DNA of 26,567 nt from Saprolegnia diclina VS20 (Eukaryota > Oomycota > Saprolegniomycetes > Saprolegniales > Saprolegniaceae): NCBI RefSeq assembly GCF_000281045.1, contig NW_008246087.1:146999-173565 (forward strand), in the 5' to 3' direction. This document shows, piece after piece, positions 1-8,576 of the stretch. The notes under the pieces are model-generated. The model made no database searches, was not told where the DNA came from, and worked only from the letters and a program-made list of their open reading frames with translations. The position numbers and the translations under genes were made by a program. Each line of letters starts with the position of its first letter. Position 1 is the first letter of the stretch.

Positions 1-526
1 GCACAGCGAGCGACGACGCTGGGTCTACAATGCATCGATGACGGCAGCATGCCGAGGCCATCCATAGCCTCTAATATGCATCGATTGAGCTCAAGGGTAT
101 CGTCCCAAATATTTGCTTGTTAAGGGCTTATAGCATGAATAATTCTATGTTTTTGACTTGGTACTAAACGGCGGCCGTTCATCGCGTTACTTGACCTTCA
201 CGCATTGTCTAGGGGCACTAAATAGTATGTTGGCTGATGGCCTCGTCGAGCGCGTCAAGTTCCTCGGCTAGGTGGCGCGGGATCGATCGTGGCAGCGCGA
301 CGGCGCTGAAAATGTTGTTGTTGGTGGCTTGGACTGCGGAGTACGTGGCATCCTCGCCCAAATGGCGACGATAGTCAAAACTACGTGTTGAGCGCAGCGC
401 GGACGAAGCCAGACCACTGGATCACAGATTCATACGTCATCTTGACGTGGATGTGGTGTCTGGCGCCTTTGTGCGTTTCGAACAAAGTCCTCGGGCCATG
501 GAGCGTTACTTCTAAATTAGTCGACG
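1..526. other. Upstream spacer before the membrane-protein gene
   Basis: No intact gene is supported here. The first 217 bases show no long open frame, RNA gene or repeat that I can identify. The remainder contains a coding-like stretch on the minus strand, listed separately. The promoter of the gene starting at 527 should lie here, but I see no convincing core element and none of the CACGTG/CCAATCA composite that marks the array genes further on. Confidence 0.5.
218..525 (-). pseudogene. Possible decayed 3' coding remnant, unidentified
   Basis: On the minus strand, bases 525 to 381 read openly in one frame (a stretch includes HIHVKMTYESVIQWSGF). Bases 421 to 218 read openly in the neighbouring frame and end with TAG at 220-218 (including NNNIFSAVALPRSIPRHLAE). 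Together they look like the C-terminal ~100 residues of a protein with one frame change between, and no start codon. The amino-acid composition is protein-like, but I do not recognise the family. The remnant runs up to the start of the gene on the other strand, so that gene's promoter would overlap it. Chance open frames in GC-rich DNA are a real alternative. Confidence 0.25.
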
Positions 527-3500
527 ATGCCGTCGCACGCGGTCGCTGCCGCGCCACCGACCTCGTACATTGTGCCTGTGACGTCGCGTCCCAAGCTCAC
601 CCACGCGGTTTTCGGGCTTCTCTACCTTCTCACGTCGCTCAGCATTGGGCTCTCGTACCTCTCGCTCCTCGCCCCCAGCCTTTTGAACGACCTTTGGTGG
701 GCGGGCTTTTCGCCCACAGAAGGGGGAGCCTTTCTCATTGATATCGTCAACGCCCAATTGGCCCTTGTGAACGCAACGTCGCTGGACATTTACGCAATCG
801 ATGCAGCCATCAAGAAACGCTACAACGCGTCCAGTGCCACCACCAATCTATCGCCGACATATGCGCGGCGCATTCTCTTTGCAGAGCTCACGTCCATCGA
901 GTATGCGGTACCGCAGCTGCGAACGCTCAGCGCCTCCTGGGCCATGCGCATGAACGTGCAGTATTGCTATGTGGACTTTGACCAAAACTTCGAGGTCGCG
1001 CACACCGCCCGCCGCCAGCGCCGCTGCAGGCGTCAGTACGCGACGAATGGCGCCGTGTACCTCGAAGCAATCTGGCGCAATGTTGTCTGGGCAGACTACA
1101 TAACGACGTGGGGTGGTGACGGAGGGCGGTTCTCCGTGGCCTATCAACGGGGCCTGCAAGAGACGTTAGTGGGACGCAACTTTCTAGCCAATGTGGCGCA
1201 CGCGCGCAACTCGACAACAATGGACGACGAGCTAAATTACTGGCGACAATTTCGGATAAATCGGTTCCAGCTCCAGTGGCAAAACCGGTGGCAGCCCGGC
1301 GTGACCGAGACCATTCTCTTGGAGAATGCGATTGGGCTACAGCAGCTCGTGACGATCAAGGACGTGTCGCAGGGCGTTGGGTCGTGGTCGTCCGGCTTGC
1401 TCTTTTGGATTCCGCTCAATGACCTTCGGTTCGCGCAGGCGGTCAACCGCAGCTTGATTCGAAGCGCTTCCAACTTCTTTGGCGCCAACGTCTCATCCAC
1501 ATTGCCGTTTGAGGACCTCGAGGTGTTTCAAGGCAATACGCTCGTGTCGGGTCAATTTTTCAACCAATCGGCGCTCTTTCGAGACACGATTGGTCCATTC
1601 CAGAGCGTCGACAGCTTGTACGTCGACGCCCCGTCGGTCTTGGTCCAAGCGGTTCACCGCGCGAAAATTCAAGTGTCCAACGAGCTCCTCGATGTGATAC
1701 CCTCTGTGACGCTACGCCTCACACCGCTTGCGTGGCGCGGCTTTGTGTACCATGGAGGCAACCTGCTCTGCACAACGCTACCGGGCACCACGTTTGTCCA
1801 GCAGTCGTTTGATTTCTTTGACGATTGCTCCAAGCCCAAGCCGCTTATCGTGACGTGGAGCTCTCTGGCGGCGGTATTCACTCGATTGGCCACGCTCAAT
1901 GCATCGGTGCATGACATTTGTGAGGCAGCATCGTCGCCAACGGACTGTGCAGCGGCCGTCACGGCGACAGACCAGCTCTTGCAACAACAACTTGCAACGC
2001 CTTTCGACTGGACCCCGCCGACGATCGACCTGGACGTTCACTTGATGCAGTACGCGACTACAAGCAATGGCTCGTGGGTCGTCTTGCGTCAACACCTTCT
2101 CGAGCCCTCGTTTGCGTTTTTCGGGTGGGTTCTTCTTTACGATTGGGTCCTCGGCGAGCGTGAAGTGATTTCGTTTCAAGGTGACAGCGGTACTCTGACG
2201 CTCATCTCGAATGTATACGCGCCGTTATCCTACACGACGGGGACGCAGCCGCTACAGACGGCGACGCAGCTTCTCTACTACCTCGTGGTCCTCACTTCGA
2301 TCCTTCTTGTGACCGTCGGTGGCCTCGTGCTCCTCTATGCCATCACGGCACGCGGTCGATTCAACGGTGTCAACCTCTTTTTTTTCAACCGCATTGCAGG
2401 CACCGTCTGGCTCGGTCGGCCATTACTGTTTCTACGGGGCGCCTCGGCCCTCGTGCTACTGAGCTCGGCCAATGCCTCGCTGACAACGGCCGCTTCCGGA
2501 TGGACGCGGTTTGAGCCTTCACCGCGGAGCTGGCTCGCAGCCTTGATTGTGACGGGCGAGGCGACGTGGGTCACATACGTGGCCAACGACGTTGTGGGGC
2601 TCCAAGCGCATGACCACACGCGCTACTACAGCGCGCTCTCATGCCATGTGTCGTGGCTCGTTCTTTTTGCATTGGAGATGGTCAGTCCGGTTCAAGTGAC
2701 TGGTGCCCTCCACCGCTCTTGTGTCGGTCTCGACATGGACTTTGGCGTGCGATGTGCGAGCGGCCTCATATTCACTGGCAGCATCTCTCGCATCGGTGCC
2801 ATCGCTGTCATCCAAGCCATAGCGCTCGTACTCTATGGCGTCGCGCTCTTGCAAACGCGAAAACATACGTTCAATGACGGGTACGAGGCACCGCTGCTCC
2901 TCCACGGCAGCGCACGACGACTACTGACGCCAGCCCCGGACACGACGCAAACACTTTACGTCTTGGATCATGTGGCATGTGTGCTCGCTGGCTTGCTCCC
3001 CCTGCGGCTCGCTGGCAAGGCTTGTACGTTCGATATCAAACTGTGGCTGCTCCTGTACGACGACAGCTCGACGAGCGGCCGTCACAAGGCCCTGCCTCGT
3101 CCCATATTTACACCAGAAAAGCCCGTCGACGGGCCGCGGCTACCATTGGCCATGGTCGCACAGACTCTATCGGCGTGTACAACGCGCGCGTGCAAAGCTT
3201 TGGGACTGGGCTACGCGTTGGCGTCCATCGCTGGGTCCGTCTCGTACCTGAGTGTCTCCCGCGTCAACTTGGCCAACGACATTTTGTGGGCGACGTTCAA
3301 TGCCACGGGCGCGCACGCGTTTGTAGCCAACTGGCTCAACGAACAGCTCGTTTTGGGCAATACGAATATGGCAAATGTATTGCTGGACTTGCCGAGTATT
3401 AACGCGATGGGATCCTTTGCCAATCCCACCGCACTCATCGCGTCGCCCGGCAACTACGGCGCCTACCTCCAGCACACGCTATTGAGCTCGATCGAGACGA

Positions 3501-5800
3501 TAATCGACGGCCTCCGACGCTCCAAGGGGTGCGACGCCCCCTGGATCTTTTCCCCGTACTGCTATCTCGACTTGCAAAGGCAGTGGACCATGGCCAACTC
3601 GGCGACGCGGCAAGCGCGCTGCGATGCACGCATGACGACCAACGGGGCTGTCTATTTCGAGACTGTCTTGCGCAATGTGGACTATACAAGCTTTCACCGG
3701 TGCTGGGGTAGTAGCTTTGATATTGCGATTGGTACCGAGTTGCAGCAGTCGTCGAATGGTCGCGCGTGGCTGCAGATGGTCTCTGGCTTGAAACCAAGCA
3801 CGCGTGACGAAGCCATCTATTGGCGGTCGTTTGGGCTCAAAACGTTCGAGACACAATGGCAAAACTACAAGCAACTCGGCATTCGCAACTCGTACTCGGT
3901 CATCAACGCCCTTGGCGTCGAGTACGCGCTCACGCTTGCTTCCCAGCGGGGCACCTACCGCCTTGGTAGCCAGACAACGTTCAAAATGTACTGGTCGCTC
4001 GCCAACGACCTCGCAGCCGTCGCTTCCAACGCATCTGGCATCGGTGGCCGCAGTCTTCTTCGATCGAGCGCCAACTATGCCTTTGCCAACACGAGTCTGG
4101 CCAGTGTCTATGTGACCACAGATATCCTTGCGTCGCCACTGCCACAAGGGCTTCAACTCTCGACAAATCGACTTGGCCCGTTTGGCTCGATTGACTTGGT
4201 CTATGTACCGCCACCCGAGGGTTTGCGTCAGCTCACAGCGTCTCTCCTCGAGCGGACGCGGGCGCCATTGTCGGGCAACCTATCCGCGCAAGCAACCTTC
4301 TTCAACATAACCCCATTGGACCTCTCTCGACCTGTGCCGGCCCTTTGGCGCTTGAGCAAACTCGTGGCCTTTGGCGGCTCGCCGCTGTGTCCCGAAGGCA
4401 GCGCGAGCCAGTCCCTTGTACCCATCACCGCCGGCCTTATAAGCGCTCTCAGTTTTGACGGTTTGTGCCTCACAACATCGGCCAACGTAGTCAAGATTCA
4501 GCCTACACGGGCGCAGTACATCGTGGGCGCCGTCCTCTCTCAGCTAGCACCAAGCACCGACGTGTCGCCCTTGTGTGCCCACGACCTCGCCTTTACACGG
4601 CAATGCCATGCTTACCTCGCTGCCACCTTGGCATATATCCACACATACATGCAGCTACCACCCTCGGTAGACGTCGACCGACTGACAGAGGAGCTCGCGG
4701 CGAAGGACATTGCGCTCATGATGTATGCCCGGACGGATGCAAATCCTGCGACGCCGCTACGACTCTATACGACAACACTCTTTGACGAGCCGTCGTTCCG
4801 CTTTTTCGCGTGGCTTTTTCTCTACGACTGGGTCGTTGGCGTGCGCGAAGTCGTGTCGTTTCATGGGGATACAAGCACATTGACGCTTCTCAGCGATATG
4901 GAAACGCCGTTGTCGCAGCCGACGCAAGCCTGGGAAGTCCCCGACAACATTGCGCGGTACCTGCACGTTGGTGTCCTCTACGTCACGGGCGTCATGATCT
5001 CGGTCTCGTCTCTTACGATCGTGTACATGGCCTTGACCCGCGGTTCGTTCGAGGGACTCAACATGCTCGAGCTCGGGCGCGTCGGCGGCATCGTCTGGGT
5101 CGGACGGCCGTTCTTGCTCTTACGGAGTATGACGGCCATCGTGGTCTTGTCGACAGCAACTCTGCAGTTGCAGTCCACGGGGTATATGAGTTTCTTTGCG
5201 ACGGTCCGTGATCCGTGGTACAAGACCCTACTCGCCGCGAATGAAGTGACTTGGCTGATCACGATTGTCAATGACGTTCTACTCGTGGCGACGGGACCGT
5301 ACGCGACTCGGTACGCGCTGTTGAACGCCGGTATCGTTTGGCTCATCGCAGCTCTTTTGACCCTTTGGTCGCCAGTGACAGCAACCTTGTCCGTCGACCT
5401 CCAGTGTCATTTCGAGACCGTTGACTTTCAAATAAATTGCACGTCGGGCTCGATTGTGATTGGCTCAGTGTCGCGCGTGGCACTGCTGATTGGTGTCGTT
5501 TTGATCTCCCACGGTGTCTGCTACGTGTTTGTGAAAAGCTGCCTGCCCCCGCCATGCTCAACAATGACGTCGTCGCTCTTTCTCACGTCGGGCGCCAAAT
5601 ATTTGTTTGCGCAATCCAACTGGATGCACAATAATGTCTACTATGTGGACCGCGCGTCCGCGGCGCTCGACGGTCTCTTGACACTGCGTTGGGGCTCGTC
5701 TATGATTGTGCTCGATGTCAAGACGTGGCGCCTCTTTGCGATTCCATTGGACGCAATACCCCCACGTGCACTGGCGGCAGCGCTTCCACTACGGCGATAA
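527..5800 (+). CDS. Large internally duplicated multi-pass membrane protein
   Basis: Single open frame of 1757 codons with no intron. The protein is two homologous halves, about residues 25-845 and 885-1735. Each half has one N-terminal membrane segment (about 26-50; 887-910), a soluble loop of roughly 530 residues with several N-X-S/T sites, and then five more hydrophobic segments (about 580-606, 628-651, 668-691, 703-722, 750-775; second half 1477-1503, 1524-1546, 1567-1590, 1597-1620, 1645-1669). Matching landmarks are YCYVDFDQ / YCYLDLQR, NGAVYLEAIWRN / NGAVYFETVLRN, LLYDWVLGEREVISFQGD / FLYDWVVGVREVVSFHGD and WLGRPLLFLR / WVGRPFLLLR. No catalytic, kinase or transporter signature is visible, so the role is unknown. 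A surface protein with large exposed loops is the simplest reading. The ATG at 527 directly precedes the first hydrophobic segment region and is the best start. Confidence 0.9.
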   Translation: MPSHAVAAAPPTSYIVPVTSRPKLTHAVFGLLYLLTSLSIGLSYLSLLAPSLLNDLWWAGFSPTEGGAFLIDIVNAQLALVNATSLDIYAIDAAIKKRYNASSATTNLSPTYARRILFAELTSIEYAVPQLRTLSASWAMRMNVQYCYVDFDQNFEVAHTARRQRRCRRQYATNGAVYLEAIWRNVVWADYITTWGGDGGRFSVAYQRGLQETLVGRNFLANVAHARNSTTMDDELNYWRQFRINRFQLQWQNRWQPGVTETILLENAIGLQQLVTIKDVSQGVGSWSSGLLFWIPLNDLRFAQAVNRSLIRSASNFFGANVSSTLPFEDLEVFQGNTLVSGQFFNQSALFRDTIGPFQSVDSLYVDAPSVLVQAVHRAKIQVSNELLDVIPSVTLRLTPLAWRGFVYHGGNLLCTTLPGTTFVQQSFDFFDDCSKPKPLIVTWSSLAAVFTRLATLNASVHDICEAASSPTDCAAAVTATDQLLQQQLATPFDWTPPTIDLDVHLMQYATTSNGSWVVLRQHLLEPSFAFFGWVLLYDWVLGEREVISFQGDSGTLTLISNVYAPLSYTTGTQPLQTATQLLYYLVVLTSILLVTVGGLVLLYAITARGRFNGVNLFFFNRIAGTVWLGRPLLFLRGASALVLLSSANASLTTAASGWTRFEPSPRSWLAALIVTGEATWVTYVANDVVGLQAHDHTRYYSALSCHVSWLVLFALEMVSPVQVTGALHRSCVGLDMDFGVRCASGLIFTGSISRIGAIAVIQAIALVLYGVALLQTRKHTFNDGYEAPLLLHGSARRLLTPAPDTTQTLYVLDHVACVLAGLLPLRLAGKACTFDIKLWLLLYDDSSTSGRHKALPRPIFTPEKPVDGPRLPLAMVAQTLSACTTRACKALGLGYALASIAGSVSYLSVSRVNLANDILWATFNATGAHAFVANWLNEQLVLGNTNMANVLLDLPSINAMGSFANPTALIASPGNYGAYLQHTLLSSIETIIDGLRRSKGCDAPWIFSPYCYLDLQRQWTMANSATRQARCDARMTTNGAVYFETVLRNVDYTSFHRCWGSSFDIAIGTELQQSSNGRAWLQMVSGLKPSTRDEAIYWRSFGLKTFETQWQNYKQLGIRNSYSVINALGVEYALTLASQRGTYRLGSQTTFKMYWSLANDLAAVASNASGIGGRSLLRSSANYAFANTSLASVYVTTDILASPLPQGLQLSTNRLGPFGSIDLVYVPPPEGLRQLTASLLERTRAPLSGNLSAQATFFNITPLDLSRPVPALWRLSKLVAFGGSPLCPEGSASQSLVPITAGLISALSFDGLCLTTSANVVKIQPTRAQYIVGAVLSQLAPSTDVSPLCAHDLAFTRQCHAYLAATLAYIHTYMQLPPSVDVDRLTEELAAKDIALMMYARTDANPATPLRLYTTTLFDEPSFRFFAWLFLYDWVVGVREVVSFHGDTSTLTLLSDMETPLSQPTQAWEVPDNIARYLHVGVLYVTGVMISVSSLTIVYMALTRGSFEGLNMLELGRVGGIVWVGRPFLLLRSMTAIVVLSTATLQLQSTGYMSFFATVRDPWYKTLLAANEVTWLITIVNDVLLVATGPYATRYALLNAGIVWLIAALLTLWSPVTATLSVDLQCHFETVDFQINCTSGSIVIGSVSRVALLIGVVLISHGVCYVFVKSCLPPPCSTMTSSLFLTSGAKYLFAQSNWMHNNVYYVDRASAALDGLLTLRWGSSMIVLDVKTWRLFAIPLDAIPPRALAAALPLRR

Positions 5801-6093
5801 ATAGTACAACAATTGTAATTTATCGATTTACCCCATTTTCTACACATGCACCCATGTCAACCGACAGCGGAGACTGGCTCGCTTGCGGACGAGTCCGTGA
5901 TTTCTTGGCCTGGTGCATCGTTTGAGGACGCTGCGGCACTCGGCGTCGTCCTTGATTGTGAAAATAAAGCCATTTATCACGATAGTTAAGGACTCTTTTG
6001 TGCGTCGGCATGGCCATCGACAGAGGAATGGAAAATACTTGAATGTCGTCGGAGCAGCGAAATCAGGTCGAGGATTTGAACGCGTGCAGGTCT
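5801..6093. other. Spacer with possible polyadenylation signal and short frame
   Basis: Between the membrane-protein stop and the first array remnant. It contains AATAAA at 5963-5968, which could serve the upstream gene, though oomycetes often lack canonical signals. A 47-codon frame at 5846-5989 has fairly protein-like composition (contains DESVISWPGASFEDAAA) but no recognisable homology. I do not call it a gene. Confidence 0.35.
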
Positions 6094-6111
6094 GCCACGT
6101 GCTTCCAATCA
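6094..6111 (+). promoter_or_regulatory. Composite CACGTG + CCAATCA element, orphaned
   Basis: GCCACGTG, three bases, then CCAATCA. It is identical in layout to the element ahead of the intact array genes, but here it sits directly before a fragment that encodes only the C-terminal part of the family. The original gene body between them appears to be deleted. Confidence 0.6.
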
Positions 6112-6126
6112 AAACCCCGTCCGTTA

Positions 6127-6274
6127 TTAATGTCGCGCATGTCAAAGACTGCCAACTAAATGACGAACGCATCGTTGCAATTTCTGCGGCGCTCTGTGAT
6201 GCGCACCGAGCCTCGTCACCGTTTGAGCTCGTTCTGGTCTCGACACGCTACAGCACTCCCAACAAGGGTCAGTA
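6127..6274 (+). pseudogene. C-terminal remnant of an array LRR gene
   Basis: The frame reads VKDCQLNDERIVAISAALCD followed by AHRASSPFELVLV, matching the penultimate LRR of the family (for example DRCVLDETSILAIANALRH in the copy at 8577-10082). It ends at a TAA at 6272-6274 before the usual EALATCTGV segment. It has no N-terminus, no F-box-like region and no plausible start. The shared promoter motif lies just upstream, so this is best read as a gene that lost roughly its first 400 codons in one deletion. Confidence 0.7.
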
Positions 6275-6450
6275 AACTGTTCATTGACCCTTGGTCCCAA
6301 ATCGTGGTTTCGGTCGTCGCCCGGGGCAGGTGAGGTCCTTGCCGACGTGCTTCGTAATGTCCGATCCGGAATTGCGATCGCTAGTAATTTCTAATGTACC
6401 GGTATGCAGAATCCACTGCAGCGCTGAGCGTTTTCGGTCCATTGGAGCTT

Positions 6451-6468
6451 GCCACGTGTCTCCAATCA
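6451..6468 (+). promoter_or_regulatory. Composite CACGTG + CCAATCA promoter element
   Basis: GCCACGTG-TCT-CCAATCA, 70 bp before the ATG at 6539. CCAATCA is the classical NF-Y pentamer context and CACGTG a bHLH/bZIP E/G-box core. Here an inverted copy, ATTGGAG at 6441-6447, mirrors the CTCCAAT on the other side of the E-box, making a dyad centred near CACGTG. Confidence 0.65.
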
Positions 6469-6538
6469 CATCACACCACTTTGCGTGTTTTTATCCAATC
6501 ATGGCGTGTCTTTGCAGTGTGGTCGGAAGAAATCTGCC

Positions 6539-8044
6539 ATGCAGAAGGGGGCGATGGCCGTCGTCCACACGGGCGCCTTTGTGCGCATCATCCTCCAGTA
6601 CTTGGCCTCGCCCAACGACGTCCTCGCGCTGCTGCAGGCGCTGCCACGTCATGCGCTCGATGCGCCATTGGCGGCGCTCCGGACGCTCGTGGTCGCGGCC
6701 TGGGACACTCTCCGATTGGAGTGGCCACACGTCCGCATTGAGGCCATGCCTACAAGCTGCTTGGGCATCACGCTCGCTGCGCTACCGCTCTTCCAGTCGA
6801 TTCGCATCCGGTCGCTGAGCAGCCTCAACGCGGTGCTCTGCGACGCCTGTGGCGAGCTAGAGCTCACAGCTCATGCGCCATTGGAAGCGACGATTGCGTT
6901 CGCATCCGTATGGGGCCACAAGATCGCGTCCATGCACGTGGAGCCGTGGCTGCACGCCGACGACAAAGACGCACTTGCGCACATTCTTGGTCTCTGCACG
7001 GGCCTCGACGAGATCTCCATCCAGGCCGACGATGCCGATCAGTCATTGCTTGCAGCGGTCCTGGGCGCGCAGCATGCCACGCGTGTCTCTCTTTTCTCAC
7101 TGAAGATGGGCGACTGCGAGTGTGGCGACTGGCGACCGCTCTTTGCCGAGTGGCTTGCGTCGGGCCGAGCGGCGCACCTCTCTCTCAACGGGTTTCGATG
7201 CGGTGACAACGATGGCCTTGCAAGGGCCATTGCCGCCACGGCGACGCTCACGAGCCTCGCCCTTGTCGACGTCGACAGCGTGCTGGAGAGCTTTGTACAT
7301 GCCGTGATCCCGCTACCGCACGTGACGCAGCTATGTCTATCGACATCGGCTGCCGACGATGTGATCGTTAAGGCCTTTCTGACCCGCGTGGTCCATCGCT
7401 CGAAGCTGGTCGAGCTCGAGATCCAAGCTGAGAACGCATCGGACTTGACGTTTCTCACTGCGCTCCTGCCGCAACTCGACACGCTGCAAAAGCTCGTATT
7501 GAAAGATTGTGATATGCACATTGCGCCCGTCTTGCGCTCCTCGACGTCGTGCCTGCAGATGCTGCACATGCACACTTGTCGCATGGCCGACGAGGCAGTC
7601 TTATGGCTGCTTGCGTGGGCGTCCACGTCGCCGGCTCTAACGACCGTTCAATTTGACGCGATACCGACGCCGCAGAGCCAATATTTGGATCGCTTTTGTC
7701 AGTATCTTGGCCAATGGATCGCTGCCGGCGTCGAGTGCGTCACGCTCCGCGACTGCCGATTGGACGAGATGAGCGTCATGGCCATTGAGTCGGCGCTTCG
7801 CCACGCACGCCGGTCGTCTTCGGCGTTGTTGGTACTCGATCTATCGGAAAATCGGCTGCGACTTGCGTCCTACAAGGTGCTCTTGGATGCCCTTGCCACG
7901 TGCACTGGTGTTCGCCTGCAACGCAGCCATTCCAGGCGCTTACGACGCACCGATCGCGCCCACATTGACGCGTGGGTGACCGAGCTCGGTCTGCGGTCCG
8001 AGCTCTCTAGTCGTTGTACGTTTTGCATTTCTAGTCCCACGTAA
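6539..8044 (+). CDS. F-box-like/LRR protein, array copy A (full length)
   Basis: 501 codons from the ATG at 6539; the frame is open further upstream, but that part overlaps the promoter motif. This start matches the position of the M in the family opening (MSKRPC..), although here the first residues are MQKGAMAVVH. Residues about 10-50 (VRIILQYLASPNDVLALLQA then LPRHALDAPLAALRTL) resemble an F-box helix bundle. The middle carries the family signatures WGHKI and CGDWRPLFAEWLASG. From about residue 225 to the end there are irregular LRRs with LTSLALVDV, LVELEIQ and LQKLVLKDCDMH, then the closing LLDALATCTGV. A role as SCF ubiquitin-ligase substrate receptor is an inference from FBXL architecture; no partner is encoded nearby. 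Confidence 0.85.
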   Translation: MQKGAMAVVHTGAFVRIILQYLASPNDVLALLQALPRHALDAPLAALRTLVVAAWDTLRLEWPHVRIEAMPTSCLGITLAALPLFQSIRIRSLSSLNAVLCDACGELELTAHAPLEATIAFASVWGHKIASMHVEPWLHADDKDALAHILGLCTGLDEISIQADDADQSLLAAVLGAQHATRVSLFSLKMGDCECGDWRPLFAEWLASGRAAHLSLNGFRCGDNDGLARAIAATATLTSLALVDVDSVLESFVHAVIPLPHVTQLCLSTSAADDVIVKAFLTRVVHRSKLVELEIQAENASDLTFLTALLPQLDTLQKLVLKDCDMHIAPVLRSSTSCLQMLHMHTCRMADEAVLWLLAWASTSPALTTVQFDAIPTPQSQYLDRFCQYLGQWIAAGVECVTLRDCRLDEMSVMAIESALRHARRSSSALLVLDLSENRLRLASYKVLLDALATCTGVRLQRSHSRRLRRTDRAHIDAWVTELGLRSELSSRCTFCISSPT

Positions 8045-8503
8045 TCGCTCTTGATGCGTTTTATACACTCGTGTGTATTTTCGTCTCCGGATAAACGACT
8101 GTGACGGTAGGACCTTCCAATGACAAGTTGTACGTCAGGTTACCAGATGCGGTACGTGGCATGACACATTTACTAAGGGAATGTTTCCGACTGGGGCCAT
8201 TGAGGTGCTAGTATCGAATTGCATCCGTCCTACAATAGTATTCAGTCCACAGTCCATCGAGCTATTCAACACGTTAATACATGTGCATTAGTGTGGCTGC
8301 TCAGCACATACATGTATGACCGTGCGAATGGCGCTGTCAAGCTCCAAACACGTCCGTCAAAGTCGCACAGTGTAATCAAAGTACTAGTTGACGAATCGAC
8401 CGGTACAGTAGTTCAACATAAAACTCCTTTCCACTCTAACGACCTTGACAAGTACACATCCGGTCGTGTCCCTCGCTTTCATGCCTTCGCCATTTGGAGG
8501 CGC
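8045..8503. other. Intergenic spacer between copies A and B
   Basis: About 460 bases with no gene, RNA or repeat that I can support. Open frames crossing it are not conserved in the neighbouring intergenic regions. Confidence 0.5.
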
Positions 8504-8521
8504 GCCATGTGCCACCAATCA
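8504..8521 (+). promoter_or_regulatory. Composite promoter element of copy B
   Basis: GCCATGTG-CCA-CCAATCA followed by GCGTGCAGC. The E-box core has one change (CATGTG), while the three-base spacing and the CCAAT box are retained. It lies 55 bp before the ATG at 8577. Confidence 0.6.
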
Positions 8522-8547
8522 GCGTGCAGCAGCGGTTTCATCGAGCC

Positions 8548-8575
8548 AGATTTCAGATCTCAGATCTCAGATTTC
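8548..8575 (+). repeat. Short tandem CAGATYT repeats in the leader
   Basis: Four consecutive CAGATTT/CAGATCT heptamers directly precede the ATG of copy B. The other array leaders do not have them. They probably arose by replication slippage in the 5' UTR. Confidence 0.6.
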
Positions 8576-8576
8576 A

